DNA from: a bacterium
Lineage (GTDB): Bacteria > Atribacterota > JS1 > SB-45 > 34-128
Reading direction: 5' to 3'
Assembly (NCBI GenBank): GCA_018903015.1
Contig: JAHIPR010000060.1
Location: forward strand, 1 to 5,000
DNA length: 5,000 bases
Made by a program: the position numbers and the translations under genes. Under the pieces are notes generated by a model that was not told the origin of the DNA, searched no databases, and saw nothing but the letters and a program-made list of their open reading frames with translations. This document shows positions 1 through 5,000 of the stretch, in pieces (the stretch's first letter is position 1; the number at the start of each line of letters is the position of its first letter).

Positions 1-1
1 A

Positions 2-118
2 AAGACTATAATGAAAGCCAATGTGGGGAAGATCAATCAGCAGACCTATGATCTCCTGCTGAAGAAGAAATTAATCAAGGATAAAACAATTGTCCAGCAG
101 TCACTGTTGACCAAATAA
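2..118 (+). CDS. C-terminal end of an unidentified protein (5' end outside window)
   Basis: An open frame enters from the left edge and ends at a TAA at 116-118, giving 38 visible residues that finish in QQSLLTK. The visible part is rich in lysine and glutamine, looks soluble and helical, and has no motif I recognise. An in-frame ATG at 11-13 could in principle start a 35-residue peptide, but only ten bases lie before it and they hold no Shine-Dalgarno sequence, so a truncated longer gene is more likely. The gene points the same way as the peptidase and small membrane protein downstream and may belong to the same phage-like block, but nothing in its sequence proves that. No function is assigned. 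Confidence 0.45.
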   Translation, partial: KTIMKANVGKINQQTYDLLLKKKLIKDKTIVQQSLLTK

Positions 119-124
119 CCTCCC

Positions 125-147
125 GTAGGACAGGCGTCTCGCCTGTC
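125..147 (+). repeat. REP-like palindrome 1 with GTAG head
   Basis: GTAG (125-128) is followed at once by a perfect 8-base-pair inverted repeat, GACAGGCG (129-136) and CGCCTGTC (140-147), around a TCT loop. It is GC-rich in AT-rich surroundings and lies just 3' of the stop codon at 118. A GTAG tetranucleotide at the 5' foot of a hairpin is the hallmark of REP sequences recognised by REP-associated tyrosine transposases. The core differs from the next two palindromes. There is no T-run after it, so it is not an ordinary terminator. Confidence 0.6.
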
Positions 148-172
148 TATAGATAATGGTGAGGGGGATTTT

Positions 173-229
173 GTAGGGACACGGCGTGCCGTGTGTCTTC
201 TTTTTCACCACGGCACGCCGTGGTGCTAC
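173..229. repeat. Inverted pair of REP-like palindromes (REPIN/BIME-like)
   Basis: Two palindromes lie head-out. On the + strand GTAG (173-176) precedes ACACGGC-GT-GCCGTGT (179-194). On the - strand GTAG (CTAC at 226-229) precedes CACCACGGC-GT-GCCGTGGTG (225 down to 206, 9-base-pair arms). The two share the 14-base core CACGGCGTGCCGTG. Outside the core both arms change together, so pairing is kept. The spacer between them (195-205) is pyrimidine-rich. Together they can also form one long imperfect stem with GTAG/CTAC ends. This is the architecture of a REPIN or BIME, a non-autonomous element thought to be mobilised by a RAYT transposase encoded elsewhere. No such gene is in the window. Confidence 0.6.
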
Positions 230-282
230 ATCTCACACCTTACAACTCGTATATTGTATTTTAATCGGTAAATTGGTAAATC

Positions 283-307
283 AACTAACGACTGAAAGGA
301 GTTAGTT
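283..307 (+). promoter_or_regulatory. Peptidase ribosome binding site in a small hairpin
   Basis: AACTAAC (283-289) and GTTAGTT (301-307) are exact reverse complements with an 11-base loop. The Shine-Dalgarno AAAGGAG (295-301) fills the 3' half of that loop and ends in the first paired base. It sits nine bases before the ATG at 311. The stem has only two G-C pairs, so it is weak. It might present or modestly mask the ribosome binding site, or be chance. Just upstream, GGTAAAT occurs twice (267-273 and 275-281). Confidence 0.35.
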
Positions 308-310
308 CCC

Positions 311-691
311 ATGCAGATGCTAAATGAAATTAATAATATCATTATCGCCTCACACTTCAAACTATCCGAATTTGCCTGTCCCTGCTGTAAGCGGGTGATG
401 TTACATCCCCTTCTCTTAGAAAAATTAGAAAAACTAAGAAAGATAATTGAAAGACCGATACACATCACCTCCGGATACCGTTGCTTTGAATATAACCGGA
501 AAGTGAGAGGTGTAGCCAACAGTTACCACTGTATCGGACTGGCAGCAGATATCAAGGTAAAAGATATCAATTTAATTGAACTTTTAGGTTATGCTGAAGA
601 AATAGATTTTAATGGCATCGGATTTTATGAGAAGAAGAATTTTTTGCACCTGGACGTCCGACCTACCAAACGCACCCGCTGGAGGGAATAA
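311..691 (+). CDS. M15-family zinc peptidase, endolysin-like (Peptidase_M15_3 type)
   Basis: This 126-residue protein matches the small M15A-type peptidases (D-alanyl-D-alanine carboxypeptidase or endopeptidase fold) that cleave peptidoglycan cross-links or stem peptides. After HFKLSEFACPCC (residues 15-26) comes the core SGYRC...YN..V (54-65), then SYHCIGLAAD (71-80), supplying His73 and Asp80 as zinc ligands. FLHLDVR (111-117) supplies the third ligand, His113. Length is normal for the stand-alone phage form, with no cell-wall-binding domain. There is no signal peptide, which fits a cytoplasmic endolysin that needs a holin. Start: ATG at 311 with AAAGGAG nine bases upstream; a second in-frame ATG at 317 is a less likely alternative. 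The next gene encodes a small membrane protein, so a lysis pair is likely. Cys23, Cys25 and Cys26 are a feature of this subfamily; their role is unclear to me. Confidence 0.88.
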   Translation: MQMLNEINNIIIASHFKLSEFACPCCKRVMLHPLLLEKLEKLRKIIERPIHITSGYRCFEYNRKVRGVANSYHCIGLAADIKVKDINLIELLGYAEEIDFNGIGFYEKKNFLHLDVRPTKRTRWRE

Positions 692-692
692 G

Positions 693-734
693 AAAAGTTG
701 CCAAAAAGTGCCTGGCACCTTTTGGCAACTTTTT
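693..734 (+). terminator. Nested palindrome, terminator-like, between peptidase and membrane-protein genes
   Basis: A 14-base arm AAAAGTTGCCAAAA (693-706) pairs perfectly with TTTTGGCAACTTTT (720-733). Inside it, GTGC (708-711) pairs with GCAC (715-718) around a CTG loop, leaving one A-C mismatch (707/719) in an otherwise continuous hairpin. T-runs at 720-723 and 730-734 and matching A-runs on the left make it terminator-like on both strands. It starts two bases after the peptidase stop and ends just before the next Shine-Dalgarno (AGGAG, 740-744). It may act as terminator or attenuator, or be an inserted dispersed palindrome; the GTGCCTGGCAC core resembles motifs I associate with repeated elements. 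Confidence 0.7.
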
Positions 735-751
735 AAGAAAGGAGTTAAATA

Positions 752-1021
752 ATGAATGTTGAAATGTTATCAAACATCATCGCTAACCAGGGCTTTCCTA
801 TTGCCTTGTCGATACTCTTAATCTTTCGTATCGACAGATTTATGCAGGAAATCGTAACAGCACAAAAAGAAGGTTATCGACAGATATTGGAAAACACCAA
901 AGAGATACATCATACGATCACCAGCTTAAGCCAGCAGAATCGAGAGTACTATTCTCTTCACTTTTCGGAAGTGCAGAAGGAATTGATGGGGATGAAGATA
1001 GAGTTGGGGAAAATTAAATAG
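752..1021 (+). CDS. Small one-pass membrane protein with charged helical tail, YvrJ/holin-like
   Basis: This 89-residue protein has one hydrophobic segment near the N-terminus (about residues 9-25, including NQGFPIALSILLIF), followed by charged, amphipathic sequence to the end (about 28-89) likely to be a long helix or coiled coil. The GFP-x-hydrophobic-xRI-D pattern resembles the YvrJ family, short membrane peptides of Gram-positive bacteria. Overall size and shape also fit BhlA/UviB- or XhlA-type holin-associated proteins. YvrJ peptides are usually only about 40-50 residues, so the tail is extra. Placement directly after an endolysin-like peptidase suggests a role in getting the enzyme across the membrane, but this is inferred from context. 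Start: ATG at 752 with AGGAG (740-744) seven bases upstream; stop TAG. No promoter fits in the 18 bases between the preceding hairpin and the ATG. Confidence 0.65.
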   Translation: MNVEMLSNIIANQGFPIALSILLIFRIDRFMQEIVTAQKEGYRQILENTKEIHHTITSLSQQNREYYSLHFSEVQKELMGMKIELGKIK

Positions 1022-1025
1022 AGAT

Positions 1026-1051
1026 AAAAAAATCCAAAGGGCTTTTAACCC
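1026..1051 (-). terminator. Weak terminator candidate for the cob operon
   Basis: On the - strand GGGTT and AGCCC (plus 1051-1039) can form a 5-base-pair stem, including one G-U pair, around an AAA loop. Six bases later comes a run of seven T (plus 1026-1032). It lies about 70 bases beyond the cobS stop in the convergent gap 1022-1122, where no gene is seen. The stem is short and the T-run distant, so termination may occur differently. Confidence 0.25.
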
Positions 1052-1122
1052 ATCCGATATCCCGCTGAATAAAGTACGTGTGGTATATTTTTATAGATTC
1101 TTATACTTGCTATAAACTTATT

Positions 1123-1905
1123 TTATTTGATCCCAAAAATACAGAGGGTTAAAAGAATAGAAACTTCAACTATTTCATTTATCGCTCCCAGTATATCTCC
1201 GCTTATACCACCAATCCTCTCTTGGCAATATTTTAATATCAATAATACTATTCCTATTCCTACCATCACCAGAGGAAGTAAGTATAACCTAAATAATGGA
1301 ATACCTATAACGACCATAGTTAAGCTGGCGAAAATAACCTCTCTCCAGCCAACATAATCCATGAATAATTTACCCATACTATTTTTTAAGCGAGCTGGCT
1401 TGCCCAAAAAAGCGGCTATTACCATACTCCAACGTCCTATAACTGGAGTAAAAAACAAGGCCGCATCTTTTAACCATAAAGGCATCTCTGCCAGAAGGAT
1501 AAATTTCAATAATAAAAGAGAAACTAAAGCCACTACTCCTTTAGCCCCGGTAGAACTATCCTTCATAATCTTTAGTATTTCTTCTTTATCGTGTCCTCCC
1601 AAAAATCCATCTACACTATCGGCAAAACCATCTAAATGCAGCCCTCCACTTAACCAGATCCAAACAATTAGAACTAAAGTATCACTCACTAATGAAGAAA
1701 CAGCGAGGTAATAAAATATCCGTCTTAAAAGTACCAGCAATATTCCGATTAACATCCCTACAAGTGGAAAGAAAGCCATAGAATTGGCAAAATTTTCTGC
1801 TAATGCTTCTTCATTTTGGTTAGTATTATTAGAAGGGGGAAACGGAATTACGGGGATAATAGTTAAAAACCGTATTGCTAAAGATAAGTCTCTTAAAATT
1901 TTCAT
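1123..1905 (-). CDS. cobS: Adenosylcobinamide-GDP ribazoletransferase (cobalamin synthase)
   Basis: CobS is the integral-membrane enzyme that joins adenosylcobinamide-GDP with alpha-ribazole or its 5'-phosphate to give adenosylcobalamin or its phosphate, the closing step of nucleotide-loop assembly. The 260-residue protein has the usual family length and several hydrophobic segments (roughly 43-60, 74-87, 123-140, 190-225, 246-258). The family signature GGLHLDGFADSVDG spans residues 87-100, with Asp92, Asp96 and Asp99 the likely metal and substrate ligands. The second conserved block, GGISGDILGAINEI, is at 232-245, and a GRWSM segment at 157-161 is also typical. The N-terminal LAIRFLTIIPV is the normal start of the family and supports ATG at 1905. 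It begins 7 bases after cobU stops, with a modest AAAGGG upstream, so it is the last gene of the cob operon and probably translationally coupled. Confidence 0.95.
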   Translation of the reverse strand: MKILRDLSLAIRFLTIIPVIPFPPSNNTNQNEEALAENFANSMAFFPLVGMLIGILLVLLRRIFYYLAVSSLVSDTLVLIVWIWLSGGLHLDGFADSVDGFLGGHDKEEILKIMKDSSTGAKGVVALVSLLLLKFILLAEMPLWLKDAALFFTPVIGRWSMVIAAFLGKPARLKNSMGKLFMDYVGWREVIFASLTMVVIGIPLFRLYLLPLVMVGIGIVLLILKYCQERIGGISGDILGAINEIVEVSILLTLCIFGIK

Positions 1906-1912
1906 TATTTTA

Positions 1913-2461
1913 TCAGCCCTTTATCTTTAATGGTATCCCTGAGACCATCATAAAAACTTCATCAGCTTTATCAGCAATTATACTATTTGCTCTGCCCAAG
2001 ATATCCCGATAAACTCTTCCCAGGGGATTGTCAGGAACTAAACCCATACCAACTTCATTAGATACAATGATTACTTGCGCAGGTACCTTGTAAGAAACCT
2101 CAGCTAATTTCTCAATTTCTACTAAAATTTCTCTTTGCCACTTGGAGTCTTCCACTTTATCTTCTTTTCTTAATAAGAGATTAGAAGTTAACAAAGTCAA
2201 ACAATCTATAAGGATAACTTCTTTTTCTAAGCCTAAACGACTCACCAATTCTCTAACTTCTATAGGTTCTTCATAAGTCTCCCAGGTGTTTATTCTCTTT
2301 TCTCTATGTTTTTTTATTCTATGAGCCATCTCTTCATCCAGAGGTTGACCGGCAGCGATATAAGCCACTTCTTTACTTATTTTAGCGGCTACCTTCTCAG
2401 CAAAACTACTCTTCCCGCTCCTTGCTCCCCCGGTGATAAAGATTAATTTCCCTCTACTCAT
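1913..2461 (-). CDS. cobU: Adenosylcobinamide kinase / adenosylcobinamide-phosphate guanylyltransferase
   Basis: CobU is a bifunctional cytoplasmic enzyme. It phosphorylates adenosylcobinamide and then transfers GMP from GTP through a guanylyl-histidine intermediate, producing the adenosylcobinamide-GDP used by CobS. The 182-residue protein has the standard family length. The P-loop GGARSGKS is at residues 11-18 near the N-terminus. EMAHRIKKHREKR (44-56) is the region of the guanylylated histidine; by comparison with the Salmonella enzyme His52 is the most likely acceptor, with His47 nearby. VILIDCLTLL (82-91) is the Walker-B-like strand and EVGMGLVPDNPLGRVYRD (136-153) is a strongly conserved family block. 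Start: ATG at 2461, which leaves the normal few residues before the P-loop; the upstream AGAAAGAAG is a weak ribosome binding site. It lies 32 bases after cobT and 7 before cobS. Confidence 0.95.
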   Translation of the reverse strand: MSRGKLIFITGGARSGKSSFAEKVAAKISKEVAYIAAGQPLDEEMAHRIKKHREKRINTWETYEEPIEVRELVSRLGLEKEVILIDCLTLLTSNLLLRKEDKVEDSKWQREILVEIEKLAEVSYKVPAQVIIVSNEVGMGLVPDNPLGRVYRDILGRANSIIADKADEVFMMVSGIPLKIKG

Positions 2462-2493
2462 AATATTTATTCTTCTTTCTGTTATTTAATAAT

Positions 2494-3555
2494 TTAAGAT
2501 TTATTATCTACCCCGGCTTCTTTAAAAGTAGCCATTTGGGATAATATTTTAACCCCGGCCTCAATAAAACTTATACCCAAAGCAGCACCGGTTCCTTCAC
2601 CAAGCCGCATACCAAGATCAAACATCGGAACCTTCCCTATATATTTCAGGGCAATTTTATGCCCTTTTTCCACCGAATTATGACTCGCAAATATATAATC
2701 CTTAACTAAAGGAGCTAACTTAATGGCAATTAGGGCACTCGCAGCAGAAATAAAACCATCAATTACAATAGGAACTCGATGGGAAGTTGCAGCTAAAATA
2801 CAACCTACTAACCCTCCAATTTCAAATCCTCCTACTTTTGACAAAACATCAAGTCCGTCTTGAGGATTTGGTTTATTCACTTCCAATGCTTTTTTTATTA
2901 CTTTAATTTTATTCTTGATTTGTTCTTGGTTTAAACCGGTCCCTGAACCGGTAACCTCTTCAACTTTAGATTTAGTCAAACACGCTACTATAGCACTACT
3001 CGAGGTAGTATTGGCAATTCCCATTTCTCCTAATCCTATTATATCGATTCTCTTTTTGTTTAACTCATCTTCAAAGACTTCAATTCCGGCAATTATTGCT
3101 CTTTCTGCTTCATCCTTACTCATAGCCGGCCCCTTAGCCATATTACTCGTTCCATAGGCTATTTTCTTTCTTGTTATACTCTCTTCCAAGGGAAAATCTT
3201 TAGCTACACCCATATCCACCACCACAATTTCGGCTCCCATATGCCTGGCTAATACATTAATACCTGCTCCCCCTCGAATAAAATTATATACCATTTGAAA
3301 GGTAACTTCTTGAGGATATGCACTTACACCTTCTTCAACAACTCCATGATCCCCGGCCATTACAAATATTACTTTTCTTTTGATTGCCGGGGAAAGAGTT
3401 CCGGATATTCCTACTATCCTCCTGGCAAAATCCTCTAATTGTCCCAAGCTTCCCTGAGGCTTGGTAAGATTATCTAATTTTTCTTGTGCTTTTTCCATTA
3501 ATTTAAAATTAATTGGCTTAATGTTTTGAATAATTTTTGCTATTTTTTCATTCAT
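2494..3555 (-). CDS. cobT: Nicotinate-nucleotide:dimethylbenzimidazole phosphoribosyltransferase
   Basis: CobT transfers phosphoribose from nicotinate mononucleotide to the lower-ligand base (such as dimethylbenzimidazole) with alpha configuration, giving alpha-ribazole 5'-phosphate. The 353-residue length matches the Salmonella enzyme. Family blocks in order: LTKPQGSLGQLE (30-41), MAGDHGV (66-72), QMVYNFIRGGAGIN (87-100), GLGEMGIANTTSSSA (174-188), GTGL (205-208), DGFISAASA (266-274), SHNSVEKGH (291-299) and LGMRLGEGTGAALG (314-327). The catalytic glutamate of Salmonella CobT (Glu317) corresponds to Glu320 in RLGEG, and the neighbouring active-site Glu174 to Glu177, so the protein should be active. 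Base preference cannot be read from sequence. The ATG at 3555 lies inside the end of the upstream phosphatase gene (8-base overlap, ATGAATGA), so translation is probably coupled; the upstream AGAAAAAGAAAG is a poor ribosome binding site. Confidence 0.96.
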   Translation of the reverse strand: MNEKIAKIIQNIKPINFKLMEKAQEKLDNLTKPQGSLGQLEDFARRIVGISGTLSPAIKRKVIFVMAGDHGVVEEGVSAYPQEVTFQMVYNFIRGGAGINVLARHMGAEIVVVDMGVAKDFPLEESITRKKIAYGTSNMAKGPAMSKDEAERAIIAGIEVFEDELNKKRIDIIGLGEMGIANTTSSSAIVACLTKSKVEEVTGSGTGLNQEQIKNKIKVIKKALEVNKPNPQDGLDVLSKVGGFEIGGLVGCILAATSHRVPIVIDGFISAASALIAIKLAPLVKDYIFASHNSVEKGHKIALKYIGKVPMFDLGMRLGEGTGAALGISFIEAGVKILSQMATFKEAGVDNKS

Positions 3556-4225
3556 CTTTCTTTTTCTCTGTATTAGTCTTTAACCCGTTTTCCCACCAAT
3601 CTTCAAGATGAGAAGTATCATTTATTAGGGTAACAAATGCTTTATTATAATAATTTATAATATTTAAAGCAGTTGAAGATTGCTCTATATTCCACATATA
3701 TTTTAATTCTATATTTAGAGCATTACACAGAATAACTCGGGTGGTTCCACCATGACAGACTAGACCAACAGTTTTATCTTTATCTGCTCTTTTGTGTTCT
3801 TCTAATATTCTGTTTAATTCAGTCATCACTCGATTATTTAAATCAACTAAACTTTCCCCCTGAGGGATACTAACTTCCACATTAATATTTTCCAACCAAG
3901 ATTTTACTTCAATACCATTTCCATATTTTGACATAACTTCCTCAAAGGTATATCCTTCCCAGGCTCCAAAATTTATTTCTCTAAATTTAGAATTCGTGAT
4001 AATATCTATCCCTCGATCTTTAAATATAATCTCTGCAGTACGTTGAGCTCTCTTTAAATCACTACAATAAACTACATCTACTGGTAACTCTTTCAAGCGA
4101 TAGGCTAATCTCTTCGCCTGCCATATTCCTTTTTCCGTTAAATCTACATCCTGAAAACCAGAAAATATCCCTTGGACATTACCATCACTTTCTCCATGCC
4201 GAATTAAAATTAACTTTATTGGCAT
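3548..4225 (-). CDS. cobC: Histidine phosphatase, probable alpha-ribazole phosphatase CobC
   Basis: This 225-residue protein belongs to the phosphoglycerate-mutase-like histidine phosphatase superfamily. LIRHGES (7-13) carries the phospho-acceptor His10 with Arg9. LKRAQRTA (57-64) gives the second conserved Arg59, FREINFGAWEG (81-91) the proton-donor region at Glu83, and VCHGG (156-160) the second catalytic His158. Many members act on sugar or nucleotide phosphates, so sequence alone does not fix the substrate. Its overlap with cobT and place in a cobTUS cluster strongly suggest it removes the 5'-phosphate of alpha-ribazole phosphate or cobalamin phosphate. It has a charged C-terminal tail (about 212-225, ending KKKDE) beyond the core fold; part of that tail is encoded in the overlap with cobT. 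Start: ATG at 4225 with AGGAG thirteen bases upstream, a rather long spacing but with no better start. Confidence 0.85.
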   Translation of the reverse strand: MPIKLILIRHGESDGNVQGIFSGFQDVDLTEKGIWQAKRLAYRLKELPVDVVYCSDLKRAQRTAEIIFKDRGIDIITNSKFREINFGAWEGYTFEEVMSKYGNGIEVKSWLENINVEVSIPQGESLVDLNNRVMTELNRILEEHKRADKDKTVGLVCHGGTTRVILCNALNIELKYMWNIEQSSTALNIINYYNKAFVTLINDTSHLEDWWENGLKTNTEKKKDE

Positions 4226-4258
4226 TACTATAAGTGCTCTCCTTTTCTTGGTATTATA
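4226..4258 (-). promoter_or_regulatory. Candidate promoter and ribosome binding site before cobC
   Basis: On the - strand a perfect TATAAT (plus 4258-4253) lies 27 bases before the cobC ATG. The expected start of transcription would leave a leader of about 20 bases beginning close to AAAAGGAG (AGGAG at plus 4243-4239). The -35 region is only T-rich (TTTATT at 17-base spacing), so the match is one-sided. The whole gap 4226-4299 shows no hairpin after the exporter gene and is too short for a cobalamin riboswitch. The cob genes could therefore have their own constitutive promoter, or be read from the exporter promoter. Confidence 0.4.
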
Positions 4259-4299
4259 GGGATCTATGCATAAAAAATAAAAAAATACAATTCAGGTGT

Positions 4300-4920
4300 T
4301 TAGAAAGAAAAGATTATTTTCGCTGCATCATAGATGAATTTAGCACTAAAAAATAAGAGAAAAACCCCGCATATTACAAATAAAACCTGCTGGAGTCTTT
4401 TACCAAAAAACTGCCCACCTTTAAAAGATAAAGCGGAAAGAAAGTACAACCATAAAAAATCACATGACCAATGGGCAATCATAAAGATAGTAAAACCGAG
4501 CAATCCAAAAGCATAAGAGCGGAAAATAAGAATAGAACCGATGGTTGCCATCCAGACCAGAAAATAAGGATTAGCCAGAGTGAGTATAATTCCAGCCCTC
4601 AGGGGAGAACTTGGACCATTAACTGAATCAATTTTTGTTTGCTTAATCCCCTTAAGTAAGCCAAGACCCATCTTCATGAGAAATAAACCGCCAAGCAAAC
4701 CTATTATCGCTTTAATATAAGTAATTTTTAATATATCACCAAAACCATAAAGTATCAGAATCATTAAGGGAATTTCTACAATACCGTGTCCCAGGGCAAT
4801 CATTGCTCCGGCATGAGGAGATTTAGTCCCCTTGCTGACTGTTACAGCAGTAATAGGTCCGGGAGCTATTACTCCGGATAAAGATATTAAGACTGCTTCT
4901 AATAAAAAAGCTGATAGCAA
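4300..4920 (-). CDS. LysE/RhtB-family membrane exporter
   Basis: This 206-residue membrane protein has the typical length and six-segment hydrophobic pattern of the LysE/RhtB family, which exports amino acids and related compounds. The conserved APGPI is at residues 19-23 in the first segment. A glycine-rich second segment region (GAMIALGHGIVEIPLMI, 38-54), a third segment GLLGGLFLMKMGLGLLKG (74-91) and the family's LANPYF block (115-120) follow, then three more hydrophobic stretches to the end. Substrate cannot be told from sequence. The start is TTG at 4920: AAGGAG (plus 4935-4930) is nine bases upstream, an in-frame stop lies two codons before, and the next ATG (residue 40) would delete the APGPI segment. 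It is 74 bases upstream of cobC on the same strand, so it may be cotranscribed with the B12 genes, but a functional link is unproven. Confidence 0.88.
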   Translation of the reverse strand: MLSAFLLEAVLISLSGVIAPGPITAVTVSKGTKSPHAGAMIALGHGIVEIPLMILILYGFGDILKITYIKAIIGLLGGLFLMKMGLGLLKGIKQTKIDSVNGPSSPLRAGIILTLANPYFLVWMATIGSILIFRSYAFGLLGFTIFMIAHWSCDFLWLYFLSALSFKGGQFFGKRLQQVLFVICGVFLLFFSAKFIYDAAKIIFSF

Positions 4921-4929
4921 TAATTTTTA

Positions 4930-4980
4930 CTCCTTAAATAAAAAGAATTTTTTAAAAAATATTATGATTTTTTTATTATA
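4930..4980 (-). promoter_or_regulatory. Candidate promoter and ribosome binding site of the exporter gene
   Basis: A perfect TATAAT on the - strand (plus 4980-4975) lies 54 bases before the TTG start. The -35 box would fall at the edge of the window: the last visible bases (CA at plus 5000-4999) would fit the end of TTGACA at 18-base spacing, but the rest is not visible. AAGGAG is at plus 4935-4930. Between them is the perfect 14-base AT palindrome ATTTTTTAAAAAAT (4947-4960), which may be only low-complexity sequence. Confidence 0.4.
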
Positions 4981-5000
4981 CTCGATTTATTCATTTATTG

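Noticed and set aside
125..229. CRISPR array
   Set aside because: The palindromes are not direct repeats with regular spacers, their orientation alternates, and they vary in sequence.
240..262. Promoter for the peptidase from TTACAA at 240-245
   Set aside because: No -10-like hexamer lies at a suitable spacing; the nearby TATATT and TATTTT are too close.
226..519. Open frame on the - strand of about 97 codons opposite the peptidase
   Set aside because: It overlaps the well-supported M15 peptidase, has no recognisable motif, and starts inside the palindromic region.
1127..1711. Two + strand open frames opposite cobS
   Set aside because: Both lie wholly inside the strongly supported cobS gene and have low-complexity translations without motifs.
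2915..3157. Open frame on the + strand opposite cobT
   Set aside because: Shadow of the cobT reading frame; the cobT motifs in this stretch are intact.
4226..4299. Cobalamin riboswitch upstream of cobC
   Set aside because: The gap is too short and AT-rich, and I see no B12-box-like conserved segment.
4334..4516. Lysine-rich + strand open frame opposite the exporter
   Set aside because: Shadow of the exporter gene, with no motif of its own.

Overview
The window comes from a low-GC bacterial genome with bacterial ribosome binding sites and perfect TATAAT boxes. I cannot name the species. The AT-rich coding style combined with dispersed GC-rich palindromes would fit a Firmicute or a low-GC candidate phylum such as Atribacterota, but this is only a guess. 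The genes form two blocks that converge on a short gap at about 1022-1122.

Left block (+ strand, 1-1021). It holds the C-terminal end of an unidentified protein, then a 190-base non-coding stretch with three GC-rich palindromes, each carrying a GTAG head. The second and third are inverted relative to each other, the layout of a REP doublet or REPIN. After these come a small M15-type zinc peptidase (endolysin-like cell-wall hydrolase) and an 89-residue protein with one membrane segment and a charged helical tail (YvrJ/holin-like). A nearly perfect 41-base palindrome, itself a terminator-like hairpin, lies between the last two. The peptidase plus small membrane protein looks like the lysis end of a prophage or phage-derived remnant.

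Right block (- strand, 4920 down to 1123). In transcription order it runs LysE/RhtB-family exporter, CobC-like histidine phosphatase, CobT, CobU, CobS. The four cob genes are tightly packed (8-base overlap, 32-base gap, 7-base gap) and supply the nucleotide-loop assembly steps of cobalamin synthesis. CobU activates adenosylcobinamide to its GDP form. CobT makes alpha-ribazole phosphate from a lower-ligand base and nicotinate mononucleotide. CobS joins the two halves in the membrane, and CobC removes the 5'-phosphate. Candidate TATAAT boxes precede the exporter and cobC. The 74-base gap before cobC is too short for a cobalamin riboswitch, and none is visible elsewhere in the window.

No rRNA, tRNA, CRISPR array or transposase gene was seen. 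The B12 genes are ordinary. The parts most worth a second look are the GTAG-headed palindromes, the palindrome inside the peptidase/membrane-protein pair, and the exporter next to the B12 genes.
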